The notes: generated from the sequence alone by a model not told the origin. Counted from the stretch's first letter, positions 46,303 through 55,528 are shown. The stretch is 64,000 nucleotides of DNA from Nostoc sp. FACHB-152 (GCF_014697475.1 NZ_JACJRV010000021.1:28418-92417); one strand, 5' to 3'. Numbers and translations: made by a program.

Positions 46303-48150
46303 ATGAACGTATCAGATTTTGTAAATAAACTTACTCAACAGGGTGTTCATTTTTGGGCTGATAATGATAAACTCAAAATCAATTCTCCGAAAGGAGTGTT
46401 GACACCGCAACTTCAGATAGATATCGCCGCATACAAAACAGAAATTATTTCCTTTCTCCGGAACTATAATTATTCTTCTGACTTTACTTCTACCGGTCTA
46501 AGCTTACAAACTATTGGCCGTTTAATTGGGGGATATTATGAGTGTTTAGCTATGCAATTTAAATCCCCAGTTATCGACTCCAAGGTAATGGCTAAACAAC
46601 TCAAAGTTACTTTTAGACCATTACCGAAAGGTTTTAATAATGCAACTGTTTTAGAATTTAGAAAAGAATTAGAGCTTAAACTGCAAAATCAGGGAGTTAA
46701 AGTTCTTACTTGGGAGGAAGCTACAAGAGAATTTAGCTATGAAATCAAATTTCCACTAGTTAAGTGGAAGAAAAAAATGATTATCAGAATCGTTAAAGCT
46801 GATGTCAATGCTGTAATTGATGTTGAAAGACAATTTAGCTTTGTAGGCGGACTAAAAAGTTATTTAGCAGAAAGATTTTATCAATTTTATTCTCGCTTTA
46901 TCTTAAAAAATCAAAAAATATCTGTTGCTAAAATTACTCAGTTAATTGGCTGGGCAGAAGATAATATCATCCAACGCCTTGAAGATCCTACCTCTACTCA
47001 GGTAATTTTAATTAAAGAGATAGACAAAAATTTTGTTGACTCACAAATTTCCTACCAACAAAAAATTGCAATTGGTGTAAACACTATTATCAAAAATTTT
47101 GCTGAAATTGTTATTGGTGTGTCTGACAACAAGATTTCTATTTTAAATATGAATCTTTCTGATTCAATATTTCCTAGAGAAAATTTTGATAATTTTGTTT
47201 TTAAATCTCTAATTCCAAAAATATATGTGCCGATCGCACCTTTACCAATGAGCCAGTTTGAGGTAAGTAAATACAATCCTCATCAGTCTATTTATGCGAC
47301 AAAATTGGTGAAATTAAGTAAAGAATTGGCAACAACAGGCTTATTTCCCTCTGGCTTTAAGCTTGGTGAAGTTATTAAAAGGAAATCGCATCGAGATATT
47401 GTTGACTCGATTGTTAACGGACGAACTGGTGTTTCTTACGGTTTTGTTGCCTATGCAGAACCACCCCAATATATAGGTGCTACTGAAATATCTGAACAAG
47501 AGTGGCAAAGTTTATTAGCTGTAGAAGGATTTAGTAACAATGAAGTTCGTGTCAATAATATAGGGAGGCGATACATAAAAACCAGAATCAAAAATAAATA
47601 TGTCTATAAACAGATTCCTGATATTTGGTTAGTATCTTCTCGCTCTGGTGCTAACAAAACAGATTTAAATTTAGAGTGTGATGTTTTGAGAATGGGGTTG
47701 AAAAACCAATTATGTCTGCAAATACCAGAAGGGATAGATCCGCAAGAAGTGGATATTAAACCATCGTATGATACTTATGTTTTAGTTGCGATCGCACTTG
47801 CAACAGCCTTGTATGCACCGGAACTCATTCAAGAAGGTGCGCCAATGATTCATTTTCATGGCTATCCCGCAAAAGAGTGGTTAAAATCAAACGAATATTA
47901 CGCTGGCGTAGAAAATCCATCTGTTCCTTGTGGAACCTACGAATCAGGCGTTTTCAACTTCTTGAGTATTCATGATATCGCCGACAAAGTTGACAATAAC
48001 ATTGTTCTAGCGAGTTTAATCGAACCAGATCATGGCACAAATATCATCACCAGCAATTTAGATTACCTACTTGCAAGATTAGCAACTGGAATTAAACACG
48101 AACAAATCGAATTAGGCGGTAAACATTTCGCTTCTTTGACAGAGAAATGA
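46303..48150 (+). CDS. TubC_N docking domain fused to a large protein of unknown function
   Basis: 615 residues, preceded by the ribosome site AGGAGG. Residues 1-53 (FVNKLTQQGVHFWADNDKLKI ... GVLTPQLQIDIAAYKTEIISFL) are a TubC-type N-terminal docking domain, otherwise found on NRPS/PKS modules that dock to an upstream partner's C terminus. The remaining 560 residues contain no enzyme motif I recognise. They split into a Lys-rich middle region (about 70-330) and a C-terminal half with SIHDIADKVDNNIVLASLIEPDHG and GYPAKEWLKSNEYYAGVENPSVPCGTYESG. Position between a carrier protein and a reductase implies a step on the carrier-bound chain. Function is not assigned. Confidence 0.8.
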   Translation: MNVSDFVNKLTQQGVHFWADNDKLKINSPKGVLTPQLQIDIAAYKTEIISFLRNYNYSSDFTSTGLSLQTIGRLIGGYYECLAMQFKSPVIDSKVMAKQLKVTFRPLPKGFNNATVLEFRKELELKLQNQGVKVLTWEEATREFSYEIKFPLVKWKKKMIIRIVKADVNAVIDVERQFSFVGGLKSYLAERFYQFYSRFILKNQKISVAKITQLIGWAEDNIIQRLEDPTSTQVILIKEIDKNFVDSQISYQQKIAIGVNTIIKNFAEIVIGVSDNKISILNMNLSDSIFPRENFDNFVFKSLIPKIYVPIAPLPMSQFEVSKYNPHQSIYATKLVKLSKELATTGLFPSGFKLGEVIKRKSHRDIVDSIVNGRTGVSYGFVAYAEPPQYIGATEISEQEWQSLLAVEGFSNNEVRVNNIGRRYIKTRIKNKYVYKQIPDIWLVSSRSGANKTDLNLECDVLRMGLKNQLCLQIPEGIDPQEVDIKPSYDTYVLVAIALATALYAPELIQEGAPMIHFHGYPAKEWLKSNEYYAGVENPSVPCGTYESGVFNFLSIHDIADKVDNNIVLASLIEPDHGTNIITSNLDYLLARLATGIKHEQIELGGKHFASLTEK

Positions 48151-48160
48151 AGAACAATAT

Positions 48161-48185
48161 CCCCGACTTCTTTAAGAGTTGGGGG
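48161..48185. repeat. imperfect hairpin CCCCGACTT/AGTTGGGG
   Basis: CCCCGACTTCTTT pairs imperfectly with AAGAGTTGGGG directly after the TubC_N protein gene. It is similar in style to dispersed cyanobacterial CCCCGACTT hairpins. It could weaken read-through into the reductase gene. Confidence 0.45.
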
Positions 48186-48219
48186 TCTGAACCTTGCAAT
48201 TTAATACTACATTCTTTCA

Positions 48220-49086
48220 ATGAAAACTCTAGCAAACAAAACAGTACTTCTCACAGGAGCATCACGGGGAATTGGCACATTTATTGCACATGAACTCGCC
48301 AAAAAACAAGCAACAGTAGTATGCGTTTCGCGCTCACAAGCAGGGCTAGATCAAGTCTGTGCAGAAATTAACGCTATGGGTGGTAAAGGAATAAGGATTC
48401 CCTTTGATATCAGTAATATAGAAGAACTGCCAAATTTAGTAGAAAAGATTGAAAAATTTGCTGGGAGTGTTGATATTTTAATTAATAATGCTGGGATAGA
48501 AAAATATCGAGCTTTTCAAAATTATTCTCTGGCAGATATTCAATCTGTATTATCAATTAATTTAGTGGCGGCGATAGAGCTAACTCGTTTGGTATTGCCA
48601 ACTATGTTACATCAACGTAGTGGTCATATTGTAAATATTGCTTCTCTCGCTGCCAAAAAAGGACACCCCTACGACAGCATTTATTCGGCTAGTAAAGCTG
48701 GTTTGTTAATGTGGGCTGATGCTATTCGCCAAGAATTAGTTACTACAGGTGTAGGAATATCTACTATCTGTCCTGGTTATATCTCTGATTATGGATTACT
48801 GGCGGATACAGGCGTACCTGCACCAAGTTTAGTTGGTAGTTCCAAATCAAAAGATGTGGCGATCGCAGTCATCAGAGCAATTGAAAAAAATCAGCCAGAA
48901 GTCATAGTTAATGGTAACTTCATTACAGAAAACATAACAAAATTTTTATTTGCTATTGAACAATTTTTCCCAACTCTGGGAGACAAAATTAATAATTTAA
49001 TAGGCGTAACCAAACTCAATCAAAAGAGAATTAAGAATTTATCTAATGATAAATATAATATCTCTGATTCAATTTTAGTTAAATAA
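48220..49086 (+). CDS. short-chain dehydrogenase/reductase
   Basis: 288 residues. The Rossmann signature TGASRGIGTF (residues 12-21) binds NAD(P), NNAG appears at about residue 90, and the catalytic Ser (NIASLAAKKG) and YxxxK (YSASKAG) are in place. Length is slightly above the classical 250, with a C-terminal extension (about 235-288) that includes a hydrophobic run. It probably reduces a carrier-bound ketone formed by the ketosynthase or a released aldehyde or ketone. Similar reductases serve in heterocyst glycolipid synthesis, but no specific match is claimed. Confidence 0.9.
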   Translation: MKTLANKTVLLTGASRGIGTFIAHELAKKQATVVCVSRSQAGLDQVCAEINAMGGKGIRIPFDISNIEELPNLVEKIEKFAGSVDILINNAGIEKYRAFQNYSLADIQSVLSINLVAAIELTRLVLPTMLHQRSGHIVNIASLAAKKGHPYDSIYSASKAGLLMWADAIRQELVTTGVGISTICPGYISDYGLLADTGVPAPSLVGSSKSKDVAIAVIRAIEKNQPEVIVNGNFITENITKFLFAIEQFFPTLGDKINNLIGVTKLNQKRIKNLSNDKYNISDSILVK

Positions 49087-49162
49087 GTTTATAAATTGTT
49101 TACCTGTTTTAGCTTCTGCCTTCTTTCCAACCAAAAATCCTACAATCAGGAGATGCAACCAA

Positions 49163-50344
49163 ATGCAAAAAGTATATTTCATGATATATGACATGGGAGC
49201 AGGGCATCGTAGTACTGCTAACGCGTTAAGAGAAGTAATTGAACAACAAAAACTACCTTGGGAAGTTAAAATAGTCGAGGTTTTTAAAGAAGTATTCAAT
49301 CAAAGTATCAATCATTATATATACAACGAACTGATACTTAAAAAAAAGTGGGCAAAGCTAATTAATGACCCTTTTTTAGTTCCTTTGTTCAAACAGCAAA
49401 TTCGCTTGCGTCATGCAAATTGGCGCCACCAGCTACAAAAATACTGGCGCGAACATCAACCTGATTTAGTCGTTTCATTATTACCATTAGTTAACCGAGT
49501 TCTTTACGAAAGCTTGCAGGCGGAACTACCAAATACTCCCTTCGTGACTTCGATTACAGACTTTGCAGATTGTCCTCCTAACTTTTGGATAGAACGCCAA
49601 GAGCAATTTTTGATTTGTCCTTCTGAAAGAACAGTTAAGCAAGCACAAGCTTGTGGTTATTCAGAACAGAGAATTTTTCAGACATCAGGAGTAGTTATTC
49701 ACCCCCGATTTAATGAACCAGCGAGTTGTGACAATCGCTCCACTGAAAAACAACGTTTGGGACTAGATCCAAATTTACCCACAGGCTTAGTCATTTTTGG
49801 CAGTTATGGCTCGAAAGAAATGATTGAAATTGCCAAACGTTTAGAGCAGTCATCGCTGAACCTCCAACTTATATATATCTGCGGACGAAATGAACAATTA
49901 GCAACAGAATTGCGAAATATTCCTAGTCGCCTTCCTAAATACATCGAAGGATTTACCAAACAAATTCCCTATTATATGGATTTGTGCGATTTCTTTATTG
50001 GTAAACCTGGTAGTGTTGGGATTAGTGAAGCGATCGCTAGAAAACTACCAGTCATTACAGAATGCAACAATCGTACAACCCTATTTCAAGAACGAGCTAG
50101 TGCTGATTGGTTGGCAGAAAATGAATTCGGTATTGTAGTTGAGAATTTCCGCGATATTAACAAAGCTGTTGCAGAACTCATTCAGCCGGAAAACTTCTCT
50201 CGCTATCGAGCTAATGTAGAAGCTGACAAAAATCAGGCTGTATTTGAAGTAGTTGAAACTTTAGAAAAAATCCTCGCCAGTTCTTTATCTGTTGCGCCTT
50301 CTCTAAACCTTGATATGCAAGAAAAACTATCCTTGAAGGTTTAA
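49163..50344 (+). CDS. MGDG-synthase-like glycosyltransferase, copy 1 (GT28)
   Basis: 393 residues. The N-terminal MIYDMGAGHRSTANALREVI is the nucleotide-diphospho-sugar glycosyltransferase signature seen in monogalactosyldiacylglycerol synthases and MurG-like enzymes. The C-terminal donor site reads YIEGFTKQIPYYMDLCDFFIGKPGSVGISEAIARKLPVI. It should add a sugar from a UDP-sugar to a lipid acceptor at the cytoplasmic membrane face. Copies 2 and 3 (51558, 52889) share WIEP/WIER, TSG or SSG plus VVIHPRF, and the FFIGKPG motif, so this is a tandem gene family, separated by glf. Copy 1 alone keeps the classic GAGHRS loop. Confidence 0.85.
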   Translation: MQKVYFMIYDMGAGHRSTANALREVIEQQKLPWEVKIVEVFKEVFNQSINHYIYNELILKKKWAKLINDPFLVPLFKQQIRLRHANWRHQLQKYWREHQPDLVVSLLPLVNRVLYESLQAELPNTPFVTSITDFADCPPNFWIERQEQFLICPSERTVKQAQACGYSEQRIFQTSGVVIHPRFNEPASCDNRSTEKQRLGLDPNLPTGLVIFGSYGSKEMIEIAKRLEQSSLNLQLIYICGRNEQLATELRNIPSRLPKYIEGFTKQIPYYMDLCDFFIGKPGSVGISEAIARKLPVITECNNRTTLFQERASADWLAENEFGIVVENFRDINKAVAELIQPENFSRYRANVEADKNQAVFEVVETLEKILASSLSVAPSLNLDMQEKLSLKV

Positions 50345-50407
50345 AAGCTGCTGATTTAAAACCTTCAAGATATCTGCGCTGTTAAAACAATAATTGGAGT
50401 AATATCA

Positions 50408-51532
50408 ATGATATTTGATTGGTTAATCATAGGGGCAGGATACTCAGCCTGTGTCATGGCTGAAAGGATCGCAAATGAGTTAGGGCAAAGAGTATTAATT
50501 GTTGAACAGCGAGACCACATTGGTGGCAATGCCTATGATTACTACAATGAGCATGGAATTTTAGTTCACAAATACGGGCCTCACATCTTTCATACCAAAT
50601 CTAAAAAAGTTTGGGATTACCTCTCCCAATTTACCGAATGGAGACATTACTATCATCATGTGTTGGGAGTAGTAGAAGGTAAAAAAGTCCCTATCCCTTT
50701 TAATTTAAATTCACTCTATGCCCTTTTTCCTCCCAAATATGCAGAAAAGCTAGAAAATTTACTTCTAGAAAACTTCGGGTTTGGGGTGAAAGTACCGATT
50801 TTAAAACTGCGTGAAAGCGCAAGTGGTGACTTAACTTTCCTTGCGGATTACATCTATGAAAATGTCTTTTTGCGTTACACCATGAAGCAATGGGGTGTAA
50901 AACCAGAAGAATTAGATCGGGCAGTTACAGGAAGAGTACCAGTTTACATCAGTCGGGATAACCGTTATTTTCAAGACCCTTACCAAGCAATGCCCAAGCT
51001 TGGCTATACCGAAATGTTTCGCAAAATGTTGGCTCATCCCAACATCAAGGTGTTGCTGAATACCGATTACCGCGAAATTCTTAATGATGTTAAATTCAAT
51101 CGGATTATTTGTACAGGGCCAATTGATACCTTCTTCGATTATATGTATGGAGAATTGCCCTATCGGAGTTTGCGCTTTCAATTTGAAACTTTAGATCAAG
51201 ACCAGTATCAAGAAGTTGGTACAGTAAATTACCCTAACGACTACGAAATCACGCGTATTACTGAGCAGAAGTATTTATCAGGGCAAACTTCTCCTAAAAC
51301 TACCTTGGTGATGGAATATCCTCAAGCTTATGTACCAGGAAAAAATGACCCTTATTATCCGATATTAAATGAGGATAATCGCGATCGCCTGAGCCTCTAC
51401 CTCAAAGAAGTAGAAAATCTCAACGGTACAGTATTGTTTGCCGGACGACTAGCAGATTACAAATATTACGACATGGATCACGCCGTGTTGAGGGCGTTAG
51501 GTTTATTTGAGAAAGAGATCGCAAATTTCTAG
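50408..51532 (+). CDS. glf: UDP-galactopyranose mutase
   Basis: 374 residues. FAD-binding DWLIIGAGYSACVMAERIA at the N terminus, then EQRDHIGGNAYDYYNEHGILVHKYGPHIFHT, the hallmark of the enzyme, and VPIPFNLNSLYALFP. Later motifs include YTMKQWGVKPEELD, RVPVYISRDNRYFQD and the C-terminal LFAGRLADYKYYDMDHAVLRAL. The enzyme interconverts UDP-galactopyranose and UDP-galactofuranose. Located between glycosyltransferase copies, it strongly suggests that one or more of the sugars on the product is galactofuranose, which is rare in cyanobacterial glycolipids. Start ATG at 50408 follows GGAG with good spacing. Confidence 0.96.
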   Translation: MIFDWLIIGAGYSACVMAERIANELGQRVLIVEQRDHIGGNAYDYYNEHGILVHKYGPHIFHTKSKKVWDYLSQFTEWRHYYHHVLGVVEGKKVPIPFNLNSLYALFPPKYAEKLENLLLENFGFGVKVPILKLRESASGDLTFLADYIYENVFLRYTMKQWGVKPEELDRAVTGRVPVYISRDNRYFQDPYQAMPKLGYTEMFRKMLAHPNIKVLLNTDYREILNDVKFNRIICTGPIDTFFDYMYGELPYRSLRFQFETLDQDQYQEVGTVNYPNDYEITRITEQKYLSGQTSPKTTLVMEYPQAYVPGKNDPYYPILNEDNRDRLSLYLKEVENLNGTVLFAGRLADYKYYDMDHAVLRALGLFEKEIANF

Positions 51533-51557
51533 TAGTAATGGCTAACAGCATTCAATT

Positions 51558-52781
51558 ATGAACATAATGCAATCATCCTCAGATCCAAAAGAAAAATTTG
51601 TGGTTAACGTGATCACTGGACAAGGTGGCAGTGGACATTACGCGACCTATCATGCCATCCGTGCTGTTGCCGAGCAGCAGCACGGATGGCATTTCCAAGT
51701 CACTGATATGGACGAAATCATCGCAGACTTGGCGCAACAAAATAAGGTAAAGAACGCTTATGAAATGCTGGGGTTTTCTGGACACGACTTATACAACCTC
51801 ATGCAAAAAAGCGGTTGGACATGGCTTTGGCCGCTAAAGATGCGTCTAAATAAATTTTTGGTCAAACTAAATTACGATGCTGGCGTAAAAATTTTTGAGG
51901 AATACTGGCATCAGCAACAGCCAGACTTAGTGATTTCCGTTATGCCTTTATATAACAAAGGGCTATCGAAAAGCTTACAAAAAGCAAAACCAGACACTCC
52001 CTATGTAACTATTCTTACCGATTTGGCTGATTATCCACCTGCTTTTTGGATCGAACCAAAAACAGATAATTACACAATCTGCGGCACTGAAAAAGCTGTA
52101 GAACAAGCGCGTAGTTTGGGTGTGAAAGAGGAGCGGATTATCCAAACATCAGGCATGGTAATTCATCCTCGGTTTTACAAGCAAATTGAGAACAATCGAT
52201 CTGCTGAAAGACAACGTTTGGGGCTAGCTCCAGACTGTTTAACTGGGCTTGTGATGTTTGGCGGTAATGGTTCTAAAGCCATGCTAGAAATAGCCAAACG
52301 GTTGGAGTGCTTTGGAGAAAAACTACAACTCATCTTTTTGTGCGGACGCAATCAAGAACTAGCGGAGACTTTACGCAACAATCAAAGTAGCCAGAAAAAA
52401 TTGGTCATTTCTTTTACCGAAGAAGTTCCTTTTTATATGCATCTTGCCGACTTTTTCATTGGCAAACCAGGCCCTGGTAGCCTCAGTGAAGCTTTAGTAA
52501 TGCAACTACCAGTTATTGTAGAGCGCAATGCTGCCACACTCATACACGAGAGATACAATACCGAATGGGTTGAACAACAGCAAGTGGGTGTGGTCATTCC
52601 CAGTTTTCGTAATATAGATAAGGCAGTTGAACAGTTTTTAGAGCCGAAAAATTTTGACATTTATCGTAGTAATGTCGCTGCGTTGAACAATCGCGCTGTA
52701 TTTGAAATTACTGATTACTTACAACAGATTCTCGCTAAAAGCCATAAAACAAAAGTGACACAAACACTTATACAGAGATAG
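51558..52781 (+). CDS. MGDG-synthase-like glycosyltransferase, copy 2 (GT28)
   Basis: 407 residues. The N-terminal acceptor loop is TGQGGSGHYATYHAIRAV, a variant of GxGHRS, followed by YEMLGFSGHDLYNLMQKSGWTWLWPLKMRLNK, which aligns with copy 3. The donor domain contains GLVMFGGNGSKAMLEIAKRLE, LIFLCGRNQELAETLR and ADFFIGKPGPGSLSEALVMQLPVIVERN. It starts 25 bp after glf and should act on the same lipid. The strong similarity to copy 3 and weaker similarity to copy 1 suggest a recent duplication of 2 and 3. Sugar specificity (galactofuranose or galactopyranose) is not readable. Confidence 0.85.
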   Translation: MNIMQSSSDPKEKFVVNVITGQGGSGHYATYHAIRAVAEQQHGWHFQVTDMDEIIADLAQQNKVKNAYEMLGFSGHDLYNLMQKSGWTWLWPLKMRLNKFLVKLNYDAGVKIFEEYWHQQQPDLVISVMPLYNKGLSKSLQKAKPDTPYVTILTDLADYPPAFWIEPKTDNYTICGTEKAVEQARSLGVKEERIIQTSGMVIHPRFYKQIENNRSAERQRLGLAPDCLTGLVMFGGNGSKAMLEIAKRLECFGEKLQLIFLCGRNQELAETLRNNQSSQKKLVISFTEEVPFYMHLADFFIGKPGPGSLSEALVMQLPVIVERNAATLIHERYNTEWVEQQQVGVVIPSFRNIDKAVEQFLEPKNFDIYRSNVAALNNRAVFEITDYLQQILAKSHKTKVTQTLIQR

Positions 52782-52888
52782 TGCCGATTAGTGGGAAATG
52801 CTCATCATTTAATGAATTCTACATAACTCTAATGAGCATCAAAGTTGAACATCCTACCACACAGTATGTGAGAAATATCTAAAAAATT

Positions 52889-54121
52889 ATGCAAACATCG
52901 AACTCATCCTCATATCCAACAAAGAAGGTTTCGATTAATATTGTCACAATCCGAGGTGGTGGAGCGCATTACGCTACCTATAATGCCCTAAGTTCAATCA
53001 TTGAGCAAAAACAACTGCCTTGGCATCTGACTATGACTGACGTAGACGCAATAGTAGAGGGCCTAGTAGAACAAAAAAAGGTGGTGGATGTCTACAGTAA
53101 ACTATTTGGAACGTCTGCGTATGAATTGTACAATAAACACGTACTAAAAAGCGGCTGGACATGGTTTCAACCGCTAATGATGTACCTCAATAAAGTACTG
53201 ATCAAATTAAATCATGATGTTGGTGTAAAAATTTTTGAGGAATACTGGCGCGAGCAACAGCCCGATATGGTTGTTTCTGTAGCACCTATGTATAACAAAG
53301 GACTATGGGACAGTATACAGAGAGCAAAGCCAGGCACTCCGGTAGTAAGCATTTTGACAGATTTTGCTGATTGTCCGCCTGCGTTTTGGATCGAGCCGCA
53401 AACAGGAAATCATCTAGTTTGTGCAACCGAAAAAGCCGTGGAACAAGCTCGTTCTAGTGGAATCAAGGAAGAACTAATCACCAAAAGTTCGGGAATAGTA
53501 ATTCACCCTCGTTTTTATGAACCTATTACCTCTGATCGCCGTATTGAAAGGCAAAGTTTGGGACTAGACCCTGATTGTTTAACTGGACTGGTATTATTCG
53601 GGGGTTACGGTTCTAACGTCATGCTAGAAATTGCCCAACGTTTGGAGTGTTTTGGACAAAAGCTACAACTAATATTTATTTGCGGACGTAATGAAGAACT
53701 GGCCCAAGCTTTACGTAATAGTCAAGGTTCCTCAAAGCGCGTTGTTACAACTTTTACTCCAGACATTCCCTACTATATGCATCTTGCCGATTTCTTTATT
53801 GGCAAGCCAGGTGCTTGTAGTATCAGTGAGGCACTGGCGATGAAACTACCAGTAATCGTGGAACGTAATTGGTCAACAATTATAAATGAACGATACAACA
53901 CCAAGTGGATTCAACAGAAGCAGGTAGGTATAGTTATCCCCAATTTTCGGAATATCCATAAAGCAGTTGAGCAGTTTCTAGAGCCAGAAAAATTTGCTCG
54001 TTACCGTGCGAATGTCGCTGCTCTAAATAATAAATCTGTATTTGAAATTCCTGATATATTACAGCAGATTCTTGCTCAAAGCTACCAGACAACAATGGCA
54101 GAACCAGTGGAGCATAAGTAG
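52889..54121 (+). CDS. MGDG-synthase-like glycosyltransferase, copy 3 (GT28)
   Basis: 410 residues. The acceptor loop is IRGGGAHYATYNALSSII. Conserved segments with copy 2 include VGVKIFEEYWREQQPDMVVSV, MYNKGLWDSIQRAKPGTPVVSILTDFADCPPAFWIEP, VIHPRFYEP, GLVLFGGYGSNVMLEIAQRLECFGQKLQLIFICGRNEEL and FFIGKPGACSISEALAMKLPVIVERN. It probably transfers another sugar in the same glycolipid pathway. Immediately after its stop codon comes a fragment of a fourth copy. It may be part of one transcript from glf onward. Confidence 0.85.
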   Translation: MQTSNSSSYPTKKVSINIVTIRGGGAHYATYNALSSIIEQKQLPWHLTMTDVDAIVEGLVEQKKVVDVYSKLFGTSAYELYNKHVLKSGWTWFQPLMMYLNKVLIKLNHDVGVKIFEEYWREQQPDMVVSVAPMYNKGLWDSIQRAKPGTPVVSILTDFADCPPAFWIEPQTGNHLVCATEKAVEQARSSGIKEELITKSSGIVIHPRFYEPITSDRRIERQSLGLDPDCLTGLVLFGGYGSNVMLEIAQRLECFGQKLQLIFICGRNEELAQALRNSQGSSKRVVTTFTPDIPYYMHLADFFIGKPGACSISEALAMKLPVIVERNWSTIINERYNTKWIQQKQVGIVIPNFRNIHKAVEQFLEPEKFARYRANVAALNNKSVFEIPDILQQILAQSYQTTMAEPVEHK

Positions 54122-54294
54122 TGATATCTGGGTTTAGTGTTACGCCATTCCGGGATATTCAAAAACCAGTGGCGCAATTTTTAGAACCAGAAAATTTTAT
54201 TCGTTATCGTAACAATGTCGCTGCTTTAAATATGCAAAAACTTCTTGTTAATAGAGTTGATATATGCCTAACTCAATCAATTAAATTGACGTGA
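54121..54294 (+). pseudogene. C-terminal remnant of a fourth glycosyltransferase copy
   Basis: The frame from 54121 translates to a 57-residue peptide containing FSVTPFRDIQKPVAQFLEPENFIRYRNNVAALN, which aligns with IVIPNFRNIHKAVEQFLEPEKFARYRANVAALN near the end of copy 3 (and the equivalent in copy 2). Only the last 40 or so residues are recognisable; the donor site and everything upstream are gone and the end has lost similarity. It is a relic of tandem duplication or recombination, cut off by the mobile-looking element at 54290. Confidence 0.85.
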
Positions 54295-54471
54295 GTTCGA
54301 CGAACCTCTCCCCCACCCCTCTCCACGCAGAGAGGGGCTTAAAAATCCTGAGTTTCCGACGAAAAATTAGGTTCTTAAGGCCTCTACGCCACTTGCTACA
54401 AGTCGGGAAACCCGCCCAACGCAGTGGATATTCCTCGCAGGAGAGAGGTTTTTCAATACGTCGAACTCACG
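54290..54471. mobile_element. MITE-like element with terminal inverted repeats and 9-bp target duplication
   Basis: CGTGAGTTCGACG (54290-54302) is the exact reverse complement of CGTCGAACTCACG (54459-54471), and both ends contain a nearby AACCTCTC-type stretch. The identical 9-mer TTAAATTGA flanks it outside on both sides (54281-54289 and 54472-54480), as expected of a target-site duplication. The 182-bp body has no transposase gene; it contains internal dyads and the dispersed CCACTTGCTACAAG phrase. It is a non-autonomous element inserted in the glycosyltransferase relic. Confidence 0.75.
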
Positions 54472-54529
54472 TTAAATTGAGTTCCTTATAGCGATGAGTT
54501 GAGTATATTCAATAACTTAGGAAATATCG

Positions 54530-55336
54530 ATGGAACTGCTTCAATCATTACTGAATAAGATTTATGACACCCAGATTTATGCTTGCCAGAATTACTTCCG
54601 ATTCACAATTTTTAGTTTCTTAATTTTTTGGGTTATCTTACCACATCAACTTGCCCATTTCCGAATTCAGCCTAGAACCAAAACAAAAACTAAAGTAATT
54701 CTTCAAGAAATTGGATTTAGTTTTTCAGCTTTTTTAGTTATTGGTGTAATTAATTGGTTTTTTGACTTAGTAATTCCTGATGATCGTTACGGGCTATTTT
54801 ACGACAACTATTACAATGAAATTAGTACTTATGGTTGGATTTACTTTGTTTTGAGCGTGTTTTTAATGTTGGTTTTTGATGATACATATTTTTATTGGAT
54901 GCATCGTTTATTACATCATCCTAAACTATATTATAAAGTTCATAAAATTCATCATTATAGTGTCGATCCCAATCCGTTTACAACTTATTCTTTTCATCCT
55001 TTAGAAACTGCCATATTATTCTTTGGTTACAGATTAGTTCCATCTATTATTCCTGTGCATCATCTGGCTGTAAATATTTGGTTGCTACTAACATTACTAA
55101 ATTCCGTCGTGATTCATCTTGGTTATGAAATTTATCCTCAATGGTTTACTAAATCTCCTCTGACTAATTGGAAAACTCCCAGTACGCATCATAATATGCA
55201 TCATGAGAAATTCAAAGGTAATTATGGTTTGATTTTTACATGGTGGGATAAAATGATGGGAACAGAATTTCCCAATTATCAAGCTAAATTAGAAGCCGTA
55301 CAGCACAAAAAAATTGGTTTAAAAAATAATAAATAA
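54530..55336 (+). CDS. sterol desaturase/fatty acid hydroxylase superfamily membrane protein
   Basis: 268 residues with several hydrophobic helices (FTIFSFLIFWVILPHQLAHF, IYFVLSVFLMLVFDDTYFYW). The eight-histidine pattern of this diiron family is present: HRLLHHPKLYYKVHKIHHYS (residues 125-144) and HNMHH (about 222). Family members hydroxylate or desaturate sterols, carotenoids or fatty acids, using oxygen. Being in this cluster, it probably hydroxylates the alkyl chain or the headgroup-bearing lipid. It is the last enzymatic gene before the exporter, 193 bp upstream of it. Confidence 0.9.
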   Translation: MELLQSLLNKIYDTQIYACQNYFRFTIFSFLIFWVILPHQLAHFRIQPRTKTKTKVILQEIGFSFSAFLVIGVINWFFDLVIPDDRYGLFYDNYYNEISTYGWIYFVLSVFLMLVFDDTYFYWMHRLLHHPKLYYKVHKIHHYSVDPNPFTTYSFHPLETAILFFGYRLVPSIIPVHHLAVNIWLLLTLLNSVVIHLGYEIYPQWFTKSPLTNWKTPSTHHNMHHEKFKGNYGLIFTWWDKMMGTEFPNYQAKLEAVQHKKIGLKNNK

Positions 55337-55528
55337 GACTAACCTTGATTATTATTTGTTAATTAAAATAAAAAAATCATCAAGTTTAAAATATTCATAT
55401 TGACTACGCAAAACTTTTTTGCAAGCTACTAAATATTCTTTACTAGAATTTGCTGATGTCTGGCAACGACTTCTCTCAACTAGCAACAAGTAACATTTAC
55501 AGAAATATTTATAGAGGTAGTCAAGATA

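Noticed and set aside
54291..54491. 66-codon ORF after the third glycosyltransferase
   Set aside because: It lies wholly within the mobile-looking element and its flank; the composition is repeat-derived.
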